From assembly GCA_003551745.1 (NCBI GenBank), contig PUNI01000346.1:1-7529 (forward strand): a stretch of 7,529 bases of DNA, in the 5' to 3' direction. A program made the translations under genes and the position numbers. Positions 1 to 5,799 of this stretch are shown piece by piece. The notes beneath the pieces were generated by a model, which made no database searches, was not told where the DNA came from, and saw only the letters and a list, made by a program, of their open reading frames with translations. Numbering within the stretch: the stretch's first letter is position 1; every line of letters starts with the position of its first letter. Origin of the DNA: Paracoccaceae bacterium. Its GTDB lineage: Bacteria; Pseudomonadota; Alphaproteobacteria; Rhodobacterales; Rhodobacteraceae.

Positions 1-308
1 CCGCGCCAGGCCACCGCGCGCACATAGGCGTCCGACAGGCCGTTGGCGGCCAGAACCTCGGCCTTGGCGGCCTCGATCTCGTCCACGCTCCAGGGGATCT
101 CGAAGTCGATCATCTGGGCCGAGCGGCGCAGACGCTCGGAATGCGCGCGGCTGAGGAAGATGCGCCCGCAATAGGCCCGCTCGCCCTCGAAGACCGAGGA
201 GGCGTAGTGCAGGGCATGGGTCAGCACATGAACATTGGCCTCGCGCCACGGCACCAGCCGGCCGTCCAACCAGATCAGCCCGTCGCGGTCGTCATAGGCT
301 CCGTCCAT
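1..308 (-). CDS. ilvE: Branched-chain amino acid aminotransferase IlvE, N-terminal part (cut by window edge)
   Basis: This PLP enzyme (fold type IV) transfers the amino group between leucine, isoleucine or valine and 2-oxoglutarate, the last step of branched-chain amino acid synthesis and the first of breakdown, in the cytosol. About 102 residues are visible, starting MDGAYDDRDGLIW. The family signature LTHALHYASSVFEGERAY lies at residues 29-46. Tyr35, Phe40 and Arg44 match the substrate-pocket positions of E. coli IlvE (ALHYGTSVFEGIRCY, from memory). The segment ending AYVRAVAWRG also fits the family. The catalytic lysine lies beyond the edge. The ATG at 308-306 has a GGAG about 7 bases upstream (319-316). 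The gene diverges from petP across a 200-base region, so the two may share control. The family call is firm; the substrate range within class IV transaminases is inferred. Confidence 0.93.
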   Translation of the reverse strand, partial: MDGAYDDRDGLIWLDGRLVPWREANVHVLTHALHYASSVFEGERAYCGRIFLSRAHSERLRRSAQMIDFEIPWSVDEIEAAKAEVLAANGLSDAYVRAVAWR

Positions 309-366
309 GATCTCTCTCCCCGTCCCTCACCGGCAGGCCCCCGCCCCTCCGGGCGACGCTGGGTCA

Positions 367-422
367 GCGCAAGCTCATGCAATGTTGCGCAAGACCGGGC
401 CGAACCGGACATAATCTTGCGC
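367..422. repeat. Three GCGCAAG copies: two direct, one inverted (candidate operator)
   Basis: GCGCAAG occurs at 367-373 and again at 387-393, exactly 20 bases apart, about two helical turns. The second copy extends to GCGCAAGA (387-394) and is matched by a perfect inverted copy, TCTTGCGC, at 415-422 after a 20-base spacer. Positions 385-392 (TTGCGCAA) are also palindromic on their own. This lies between the divergent ilvE and petP starts, so a regulator-binding site is a reasonable reading. The bound protein is unknown. Confidence 0.5.
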
Positions 423-442
423 GATAGCTGCCGGTGGCTATC
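423..442. repeat. Inverted repeat GATAGC-N8-GCTATC
   Basis: Perfect 6-base arms at 423-428 and 437-442 with spacer 429-436. It directly abuts the preceding inverted repeat, which ends at 422. It could be a protein site or an RNA hairpin if transcription starts upstream of it. Confidence 0.4.
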
Positions 443-447
443 AGTCG

Positions 448-470
448 AGTCTTGGAATGTCAACAAGACT
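448..470. promoter_or_regulatory. Inverted repeat AGTCTTG-N9-CAAGACT, candidate operator before petP
   Basis: Perfect 7-base arms at 448-454 and 464-470 around a 9-base spacer. An additional outer pair, CAGTC (442-446) and GACTG (467-471), lies around the same centre. Its size and its place 38 bases before the petP start suit a dimeric winged-helix regulator. MarR proteins often control their own genes through such sites, so PetP is one candidate ligand. That link is inference. Confidence 0.45.
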
Positions 471-480
471 GACGTAAAGC
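452..480 (+). promoter_or_regulatory. Weak candidate sigma-70 promoter for petPR
   Basis: TTGGAA at 452-457 and TAAAGC at 475-480 are 17 bases apart. The -35-like box is inside the AGTCTTG inverted repeat, so a protein bound there would block polymerase. The -10 match is poor, and alphaproteobacterial promoters are hard to call by eye. Confidence 0.22.
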
Positions 481-508
481 CGGGGGCGAAACACGAAGGT
501 GCGACGCG

Positions 509-1018
509 ATGACCGAACCCGGCGGGTTGCCACAAAGCGGTGAGGCGCTGCTGTTTCTCACCGACGAGCAGCTGCGCAAGGGGATCGAGGCGATGTTCTT
601 CGCCTATCGCGGCTTTACCGCCGATCCCGACCGGATCCTCGACGGGCTCGACTATGGCCGTGCCCATCACCGCGCCCTGCACTTCGTCAACCGGCTGCCC
701 GGGACGACGGTGAACAACCTGCTGGCCGTTCTCGGGGTGACCAAGCAGTCGCTGAACCGGGTGCTGCGACGGCTGATCGCCGACGGGCTGGTGGACAGCC
801 GCGTCGGCCGCGCCGACCGGCGCGAGCGGCACCTCTACCTTACCGAGGCCGGGCGCGCTCTGGAGCGGCGGCTCTCGGCCGCGCAGCGGGCGCGGATGCG
901 GGCCGCCTACCGCGCCGCCGGGCACGAGGCCGTCGCCGGCTTCCGGATGGTGCTGGAGGCGATGATGGACGACGACATCCGGCAGCAGTATCTTGCCCTG
1001 CGCGACCAGCGGGGGTGA
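509..1018 (+). CDS. petP: PetP, MarR-family transcriptional regulator
   Basis: A 169-residue MarR-type DNA-binding protein, probably a dimer. The winged helix spans about residues 55-115. The recognition helix lies around 78-91 (VTKQSLNRVLRRLIADGLV covers 77-95), and the basic wing carries the family-typical DRRERHLYLT (103-112). Helices on both sides would form the dimer interface. There is no Cys, so it is not a thiol-redox sensor of the OhrR type. The ATG at 509 has GAAGG at 495-499, 9 bases away. The petR gene follows after 15 bases, so the two are almost certainly cotranscribed. In Rhodobacter capsulatus a petP-petR pair was described upstream of the cytochrome bc1 genes; the name is given on that arrangement plus the fold. 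Effector and targets cannot be read from the sequence. Confidence 0.82.
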   Translation: MTEPGGLPQSGEALLFLTDEQLRKGIEAMFFAYRGFTADPDRILDGLDYGRAHHRALHFVNRLPGTTVNNLLAVLGVTKQSLNRVLRRLIADGLVDSRVGRADRRERHLYLTEAGRALERRLSAAQRARMRAAYRAAGHEAVAGFRMVLEAMMDDDIRQQYLALRDQRG

Positions 1019-1033
1019 GGCACGGACCGGACG

Positions 1034-1741
1034 ATGACCAGCGACACCGCCGCGCATCTCCTGATCGTCGATGACGACGCGCGCATCCGCACCCTGCTCC
1101 AGCGCTTCCTGCAGGCGCACGGATTCTGGGTGACCGCTGCCCGCGATGCGGCCCACGCCCGCAGGCTGCTGGAGGGGCTGGAGTTCGACCTCCTCGTGCT
1201 GGACGTGATGATGCCGGGTGAGGACGGCCTGAGCCTGACCCGCGCGCTGCGCGATGCCCGGGACGTGCCGGTAATCCTGCTCACCGCCCGCGGCGAGACC
1301 GACGCCCGCATCGCCGGGCTCGAGGCCGGGGCCGACGACTATCTGTCGAAGCCCTTCGACCCGAAGGAGCTTCTGCTGCGCATCAACGCGATCCTGCGAC
1401 GCCTGCCGCAGGAGCCGACGCAGCCCAGGCATCTCCACCTCGGGCCGATCCGCTATGATCTGGAGCGGGGGGAGCTGTCGCGCGACGGCGCGCCGATCCG
1501 GCTGACCATGACCGAGGCGGCGCTGATGCGCATCTTCGCCGGCCGCCCCGGCGAGGCGCTGAGCCGGGCGCAGCTGATGGAGGATCTGGGCGCGGGGCGC
1601 GGCTGGTCGGGCGATCCGATGGGCGAGCGCGCGGTCGATGTGCAGATCACCCGGCTGCGCCGGAAGCTCGAGGACGACCCGCGCCAGCCGCGCTATCTGC
1701 AGACGGTGCGCGGCGAGGGCTACATGCTGGTCCCCGACTGA
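1034..1741 (+). CDS. petR: PetR, OmpR/PhoB-family response regulator
   Basis: A 235-residue two-component regulator. The receiver domain (about 8-122) has the acidic pocket D13-D14-D15, phospho-acceptor D57 in LLVLDVMMPGEDG, switch T84 and K106 in LSKPF, so phosphorylation should be functional. The C-terminal winged helix (about 133-233) has the OmpR-type recognition segment ERAVDVQITRLRRKLEDDP and ends in the usual TVRGEGYMLVPD. PetR of R. capsulatus was reported to be necessary for photosynthetic and respiratory growth and was found upstream of fbcFBC/petABC. Here no bc1 gene follows; the next gene is an alcohol dehydrogenase. No histidine kinase is encoded nearby, so its kinase must be elsewhere. 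The product is certain; the symbol rests on the MarR-regulator pairing and the ilvE neighbour. Confidence 0.9.
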   Translation: MTSDTAAHLLIVDDDARIRTLLQRFLQAHGFWVTAARDAAHARRLLEGLEFDLLVLDVMMPGEDGLSLTRALRDARDVPVILLTARGETDARIAGLEAGADDYLSKPFDPKELLLRINAILRRLPQEPTQPRHLHLGPIRYDLERGELSRDGAPIRLTMTEAALMRIFAGRPGEALSRAQLMEDLGAGRGWSGDPMGERAVDVQITRLRRKLEDDPRQPRYLQTVRGEGYMLVPD

Positions 1742-1760
1742 CGTCCACGGGCGGCCGACC

Positions 1761-1795
1761 CGGCAGCGCGCCGCTGCCGCGCCCTTGTTCAGGGC
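1761..1795 (+). terminator. Tandem hairpins after petR, candidate terminator
   Basis: The first hairpin has a perfect 8-base stem, CGGCAGCG (1761-1768) and CGCTGCCG (1772-1779), with a 3-base loop. A second, GCCCT-TGTTC-AGGGC (1781-1795), follows directly. They begin 20 bases after the petR stop. There is no proper T tract, as is common in GC-rich genomes, so termination strength is uncertain. Confidence 0.5.
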
Positions 1796-1844
1796 ATTCC
1801 GGCCTTGATCTGCCGCAAGGACAGGACTGCCCGACGCGCCCATG

Positions 1845-1854
1845 CTGACGTCAG
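1845..1854. promoter_or_regulatory. Palindrome CTGACGTCAG upstream of the dehydrogenase
   Basis: A perfect 10-base palindrome followed by another TCAG (1855-1858), giving an overlapping TGAC/GTCA pair. It lies 62 bases before the dehydrogenase start. It is a possible operator, with no recognised regulator. Confidence 0.3.
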
Positions 1855-1867
1855 TCAGAGTTCCGGT

Positions 1868-1885
1868 CTGCCCGCGCGCGGGCAG
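1868..1885. promoter_or_regulatory. 18-base perfect palindrome in the dehydrogenase leader
   Basis: The sequence CTGCCCGCGCGCGGGCAG equals its own reverse complement and can fold as a 7-base stem with a CGCG loop. It ends 18 bases before the ribosome binding site AGGAGG (1904-1909). It may be an operator, a leader hairpin, or chance in GC-rich DNA. Confidence 0.4.
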
Positions 1886-1916
1886 GCGGGAGCGGCGCTA
1901 TGCAGGAGGGCAAGCC

Positions 1917-2990
1917 ATGTCCAGGATGAAGGCCGCGATCTTCGTCGAACCGGGCCGGATCGTGCTCGACGAGAAACCCGTCCCCGATGTCGGCCCGCTC
2001 GATGCGCTGGTGCGGATCACCACCACCACCATCTGCGGCACGGATATTCACATACTCAAGGGCGAATACCCGGTCGCCAAGGGGCTGACCGTGGGCCACG
2101 AGCCGGTGGGGGTCATCGAGAAGCTCGGCCGCGAGGTCAGCGGCTTCCGCGAGGGCCAGCGCGTGATCGCGGGCGCCATCACGCCCTCGATGCACTCGGC
2201 CGCCTGCCAGTGCGGGCGGGCCGCGCAGGATGGGGTCGGCACCCGCCACGGCTGGAAGCCGCTGGGCGGCTGGAAGTTCGGCAACACCATCGACGGCACC
2301 CAGGCGGAATACGTGCTGGTGCCTGACGCGATGGCCAACCTCGCCCCGGTGCCAGACGGTCTGAGCGATGAGCAGGTGCTGATGTGCCCCGACATCATGT
2401 CCACCGGCTTCGGCGGCGCGGAATCGGGCGGCATCCGCATCGGCGACATGGTGGCGGTCTTCGCCCAGGGGCCGATCGGGCTCTGCGCCACGGCCGGTGC
2501 CCGGCTGCTTGGTGCCTCGAAGATCATCGCCGTGGACCGGGTGCCCGAACGGCTCGAGATGGCGCGCAGGATGGGGGCGCATGAGGTGGTCGATTTCTCG
2601 CGCGAAGAGCCGGTCGAGGCGATCCGGCGCATCACCGACGGGCGCGGCGTCGATGTCTCGATCGAGGCCCTCGGGCTGCAATCGACCTTCGAGGCGGCGC
2701 TGAGGGTGCTGCGGCCGGGCGGCACGCTCTCCAGCCTCGGGGTCTTTTCGGGCGACCTGAAGATCCCGCTCGACGCCTTCGTGGCGGGCCTCGGGGATCA
2801 CACGATCGTCACCACGCTCTGCCCCGGCGGTAGCGAGCGGATGCGCCGGCTGATGTCGGTGATCGAGTCGGGCCAGGTCGATCTCGGGGCGATGGTGACC
2901 CACCGCTTCAAGCTCGACCAGATCGAGGAGGCCTATGAGCTCTTCGCCAACCAGCGCGACGGCGTGCTGAAGGTGGCGATCACACCCTAG
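1917..2990 (+). CDS. Zinc-dependent medium-chain alcohol dehydrogenase, secondary-alcohol type
   Basis: A 357-residue cytosolic MDR enzyme, expected to oxidise an alcohol (probably secondary) to a ketone or aldehyde. Catalytic zinc ligands are C40 (TICGTDIH), H61 with E62 (VGHEPVG) and D159 (CPDIMSTGF). The Cys/His/Asp set is that of Thermoanaerobacter brockii-type secondary alcohol dehydrogenases. The four-cysteine structural zinc site is absent; only C97 and C99 remain in that lobe. The Rossmann turn reads AQGPIG (183-188), with Ala for the first Gly. D207 at the end of the next strand favours NAD over NADP. AGGAGG at 1904-1909, 7 bases before the ATG at 1917, fixes the start; the in-frame ATG at 1842 would add 25 residues unlike the family. 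The preceding petR is unlikely to be in the same operon. The true substrate is unknown. Confidence 0.9.
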   Translation: MSRMKAAIFVEPGRIVLDEKPVPDVGPLDALVRITTTTICGTDIHILKGEYPVAKGLTVGHEPVGVIEKLGREVSGFREGQRVIAGAITPSMHSAACQCGRAAQDGVGTRHGWKPLGGWKFGNTIDGTQAEYVLVPDAMANLAPVPDGLSDEQVLMCPDIMSTGFGGAESGGIRIGDMVAVFAQGPIGLCATAGARLLGASKIIAVDRVPERLEMARRMGAHEVVDFSREEPVEAIRRITDGRGVDVSIEALGLQSTFEAALRVLRPGGTLSSLGVFSGDLKIPLDAFVAGLGDHTIVTTLCPGGSERMRRLMSVIESGQVDLGAMVTHRFKLDQIEEAYELFANQRDGVLKVAITP

Positions 2991-3757
2991 CCTTGTCGGC
3001 CGGACGCGGTGCTGCGGGGTGAGGTCGGGCGGTGGCGGGATGCCCGCCGGTTGGGCGCGTCGGCCAGCAACTCGGACAGCCCGCCGATGTTCGGCAACAC
3101 CGCATCGGCCAGCGGCGCCAGGTCCGGATATCCGGCGGGTCCGGTCAGCACCGCCACCGTGGCCATCCCGGCGGCGCGGCCGGCAACGAGGTCGTGACGG
3201 CTGTCGCCCACCATGACGACCTCTTCCGGCGAGACCCCCTGCGTCTCTGCGAAGGCCAGCAGCATGCCTGGGTCGGGCTTCGCGCCGAAACCGCTGTCAT
3301 AACCGGCCACGAAGTCGAAGGCCCCGATCACGCCGGCCGCCTCCAGATGCGCGCGGGCCGGCGCCTCGGCATCATTCGTGGCCACGCCGAGCCGCAGCCG
3401 CTGCCGGCGCAACCCGTCCAGCAGCGGCGCGAGCGGCACCGCCGGCACCTGCGGCACGGCCGTGGCGAGCGCGTTCATGCGCGCCACCAGCGCCGCGCCC
3501 GCGATGTCGGGAAGATGCGGTCGCAGTACCGCAGCCACCTCGCCGGGCGTGCCGGCGATCACCGGGCTCGCCGGATCGAAGCGCCGGGCGTCGAGGTCAT
3601 AGCCCATGGCCGCCGCCAGACGTGCGGCGAGCTTGGCCTCGCCCTCCGACAGCGTCTCGATCAGCTGTGCCGTCCAGGCGCCCCAGGTGGCGTGGAAGTC
3701 GAACAGCGTTCCGTCCTTGTCGAACAGGACGGCGGCGATTCGGTCGAAGCGGGCCAA
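2987..3757 (-). CDS. HAD-superfamily phosphatase (phosphoglycolate phosphatase-like)
   Basis: A cytosolic Mg-dependent phosphatase of about 256 residues. All four HAD motifs are present: nucleophile D13 and acid D15 in LFDKDGTLFD, T127 in GVATND, K160 in GAKPDP, and D185/D189 in VMVGDSRHDL. The helical insert between motifs I and II (about 22-105) is the C1-type cap seen in Gph/PGMB relatives. Substrate is unknown; phosphoglycolate or a house-cleaning sugar phosphate are options. I chose TTG at 3757-3755 because it puts motif I twelve residues in, as usual, and lies 4 bases after the DUF3572 stop, suggesting translational coupling. No clear ribosome site precedes it. The ATG at 3838 would add 27 proline/arginine-rich residues inside the upstream gene and is less likely. 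Its stop overlaps the stop of the convergent dehydrogenase. The last 25 residues are basic and low in conserved character. Confidence 0.85.
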   Translation of the reverse strand: MARFDRIAAVLFDKDGTLFDFHATWGAWTAQLIETLSEGEAKLAARLAAAMGYDLDARRFDPASPVIAGTPGEVAAVLRPHLPDIAGAALVARMNALATAVPQVPAVPLAPLLDGLRRQRLRLGVATNDAEAPARAHLEAAGVIGAFDFVAGYDSGFGAKPDPGMLLAFAETQGVSPEEVVMVGDSRHDLVAGRAAGMATVAVLTGPAGYPDLAPLADAVLPNIGGLSELLADAPNRRASRHRPTSPRSTASGRQG

Positions 3758-3761
3758 GGGG

Positions 3762-4046
3762 TCAGGTCCAGGCCGGCAGGTCGCCGCCGGGCAGGCCGGT
3801 CCGCGCCCGCGCCACCGACTCGGGGGCAAGGGCGGCAAAGGCGCTGAACGCGAGCACCCGTTCGTCCTCGGTCATCACGAAGTCGAGAACGGCGGCCAGG
3901 AACTTGGGCTCGCCGGTGCGATCCCGCAACTCGGCCGGCGCGGCGCCGGAGAAAGCCAGAAACCCCGCCAGGCGGTCGGAATCCGCGGCGAGCCACCCCA
4001 GCGCCTGAAGCGCAACGACCTCGGCAACTTCCTGCCGACCCGACAT
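3762..4046 (-). CDS. DUF3572 family protein
   Basis: A 94-residue, mostly helical, soluble protein matching the small alphaproteobacterial DUF3572 family in length and pattern. It has an N-terminal ALQALGWLAAD segment (12-22), a central PKFLAAVLDFVMTEDERVL (47-65) and the typical ending LPGGDLPAWT (85-94). No catalytic motif, cysteine or signal peptide is visible, and the function of the family is not known to me. It is the first gene of a two-gene operon with the HAD phosphatase, which starts 4 bases after its stop. GGAGG and GAGG precede the ATG at 4046. It diverges from pleD across 161 bases. Confidence 0.8.
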   Translation of the reverse strand: MSGRQEVAEVVALQALGWLAADSDRLAGFLAFSGAAPAELRDRTGEPKFLAAVLDFVMTEDERVLAFSAFAALAPESVARARTGLPGGDLPAWT

Positions 4047-4105
4047 CCTCGCCCCTCCACCGGGGCTGCCACTCGCGGCCCCCGAAAGACTTTCTTAACC
4101 CGTTG

Positions 4106-4123
4106 CGTTACATCTTCGTAACG
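4106..4123. promoter_or_regulatory. Inverted repeat CGTTAC-N6-GTAACG between DUF3572 and pleD
   Basis: Perfect 6-base arms at 4106-4111 and 4118-4123 in an unusually AT-rich patch (about 4085-4124) of this GC-rich window. A TTAACC at 4095-4100 resembles half a CtrA site, but the second half is not at the consensus distance. It is positioned to act on either divergent gene. Confidence 0.4.
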
Positions 4124-4160
4124 ATCCGGGGCAAGCCCGGCGTGCACGGGCGATTTCCCC

Positions 4161-4181
4161 CCGGCCAGAACGACCGGCCGG
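4161..4181 (+). promoter_or_regulatory. Leader hairpin and ribosome site of pleD
   Basis: CCGGCC (4161-4166) pairs with GGCCGG (4176-4181) over a 9-base loop. The ribosome site GGGAG follows at 4198-4202, 5 bases before the ATG at 4208, which decides the start. The hairpin could affect translation, but GC-rich leaders form such stems often. Confidence 0.3.
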
Positions 4182-4207
4182 CCCGGCACCGCGAACTGGG
4201 AGCACAG

Positions 4208-5599
4208 ATGTCTGGTACGATCCTCATCGTCGACGATGTGGCGACCAACCGGATCGTCCTGAAGGTCAAGCTCTCCGTGGCCTGCTACGGCACGCTGCAG
4301 GCTGCCGACGGAGCTGCCGCCCTGTCGCTGGCGCGCAGCCGCCAGCCCGACCTGATCCTTCTCGACATGCTGCTGCCCGACATCTCGGGCATCGCGGTCT
4401 GCCGTCGGCTCAAATCCGACCCCGCCACCCGGGACATCCCGGTGGTGATGATCACCGCCGCCCGCGACGCTGCCGCCCGCCGCGAGGCGCTGCGCGCCGG
4501 GGCCGATGACTTCCTGCCCAAGCCAGTCGACGAGACCATGCTGCTGGCGCGGATCCGCAGCCTGCTGCGGGCGCGGGAAACGGAGGCCGAACTGCGCCTG
4601 CGCGACGTCACCGACCGTGCCATCGGCTTTGCCGAAGAACCGGGTGGCTTCGAGGCTCCCGGCACCATGGCGCTTGTTGCCGGAGACCGGAAGACGGCGC
4701 TGGGTTGGCGACGGATGCTGGCGCCGCTGCTGCCCGACCGGCTTGTGGTTCTGCCGCACGAGACCGCGCTCGCCGAATCCGGCCCGGTGCCCGACGTCTA
4801 CATGATCGCCGCCGACTTGGGGCGGAGCGGCGAGGGGCTGCGGCTGATGTCCGAACTGCGCTCGCGCGCCCCGACGCGCCATGCCGCGATCTGCATTGTC
4901 CTGCCTCCCGCCGCGGCAGACGCCGCCGCCATGGCGCTCGATCTCGGCGCCTCGGAACTGCTCGACCCGTCCAGCGACGCCGAGGAGACGGCGCTCCGTC
5001 TTGCCGCCCAGCTGCGCCGCAAGCGCCAGGCCGACCGGCTGCGGGCTTCGGTCAAGACCGGGCTGCAGCTGGCAGTGACCGATCCGCTCACCGGGCTCTA
5101 CAATCGCCGCTACGCGCTGCCGCACCTGTCGAGGATCGCAGAACGTGCCGCGCAGACCGGCCGGCGCTATGCCGTGCTGGCGATGGATCTCGACCGCTTC
5201 AAGGCGGTCAACGACACCTTCGGCCACGCCGCGGGCGACGCCGTCCTGGCCGAGGTCGCACAGCGCATGCGCGACAGTCTGCGACCGGTGGATCTGCTGG
5301 CCCGGATCGGTGGCGAGGAGTTCATTGCCGTGATTCCCGACACCACGCTGGCGACGGCGCGGGCTGCGGCCGAGCGGATCTGCCGGGTGATCGAGGCGCT
5401 GCCCGTCACCCTGCCGGAGGCCGCCGGCACGGTGGCGGTGACGGTTTCGATCGGGCTGGTGATGGGCGGGCCCGACCCGAAGCGGCCCAACGACCCGCCC
5501 GCAAGCGGGGCCGAGGTGATGGCCCGCGCCGACGCGGCCCTGCTGGCCGCGAAGTCCGAGGGCCGCAACCAGGTCACCGTCGGGCTGACGGCCGCCTGA
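4208..5599 (+). CDS. pleD: PleD, response-regulator diguanylate cyclase (REC-REC-GGDEF)
   Basis: A 463-residue cytosolic enzyme making cyclic di-GMP from two GTP when phosphorylated and dimerised. The first receiver (about 4-120) has D9/D10, phospho-acceptor D53 ([10 protein letters not shown]), T83 and K105. The second receiver-like domain (about 154-275) is degenerate, with Ala201 at the phospho-site, and serves as a dimer adaptor in the family. The cyclase domain (about 285-460) has [11 protein letters not shown] (292-302), metal ligand D327, active-site GGEEF (368-372) and the inhibitory site R359-P-V-D362. Known inhibitory arginines of Caulobacter PleD (178, 313, 390) are also Arg here. 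GGGAG at 4198-4202 selects the ATG at 4208 over an in-frame ATG at 4103. No kinase or divK is adjacent. It ends facing the sensor operon. Its output is likely motility, attachment or cell-cycle behaviour. Confidence 0.95.
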   Translation: MSGTILIVDDVATNRIVLKVKLSVACYGTLQAADGAAALSLARSRQPDLILLDMLLPDISGIAVCRRLKSDPATRDIPVVMITAARDAAARREALRAGADDFLPKPVDETMLLARIRSLLRARETEAELRLRDVTDRAIGFAEEPGGFEAPGTMALVAGDRKTALGWRRMLAPLLPDRLVVLPHETALAESGPVPDVYMIAADLGRSGEGLRLMSELRSRAPTRHAAICIVLPPAAADAAAMALDLGASELLDPSSDAEETALRLAAQLRRKRQADRLRASVKTGLQLAVTDPLTGLYNRRYALPHLSRIAERAAQTGRRYAVLAMDLDRFKAVNDTFGHAAGDAVLAEVAQRMRDSLRPVDLLARIGGEEFIAVIPDTTLATARAAAERICRVIEALPVTLPEAAGTVAVTVSIGLVMGGPDPKRPNDPPASGAEVMARADAALLAAKSEGRNQVTVGLTAA

Positions 5600-5635
5600 G
5601 CCCGTCGAGGGGGCGGGTGGCAGACCTGTCCATCC

Positions 5636-5697
5636 CCGGGCAAGCGCGCCCGGCCAGGCCATGCCGCGCGGGTCCGGTCCGCGGTTGGCGGATCCGG
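5636..5697. terminator. Convergent intergenic region with two hairpins, possible two-way terminator
   Basis: Between pleD (plus) and the periplasmic-protein gene (minus) lie two stems. The first is CCGGGC (5636-5641) with GCCCGG (5648-5653). The second is CCGGTCCGC (5674-5682) with GCGGATCCGG (5688-5697), a 9-pair stem with one bulged T. Neither has a T tract. A terminator is expected here because the transcripts converge, but the sequence support is only moderate. I see no gene in 5600-5799. Confidence 0.3.
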
Positions 5698-5799
5698 CTG
5701 CCGCGAAGGCCGCACGCCCGGACAGCCGAGGCGAGCATGTCCGGGAAGGAACCGCTTCGGCGCCGGGGGTGCCATGATGGCTCGGCCGCATGTCCCGGG

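Noticed and set aside
141..512. Plus-strand frame of 123 codons before petP
   Set aside because: It is antisense to ilvE and then runs through the intergenic region. It has no family resemblance.
275..1843. Long minus-strand open frame (522 codons) opposite petP and petR
   Set aside because: It is the antisense of two clear genes, rich in Arg, Ala, Gly, Pro and Gln as GC-rich shadow frames are, with no recognisable domain.
1842..1916. Upstream ATG extending the dehydrogenase by 25 residues
   Set aside because: The extension does not resemble the family, while AGGAGG at 1904-1909 is ideally placed for the ATG at 1917. The region also holds two palindromes typical of a leader.
4095..4110. Full CtrA site (TTAA-N7-TTAA)
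   Set aside because: The second half reads GTTA and the spacing is 8, not 7, so only a half-site resemblance remains.
4104..4132. TTGCGT as a -35 box for pleD
   Set aside because: No acceptable -10 box occurs 16-18 bases downstream, where the sequence is GC-rich.
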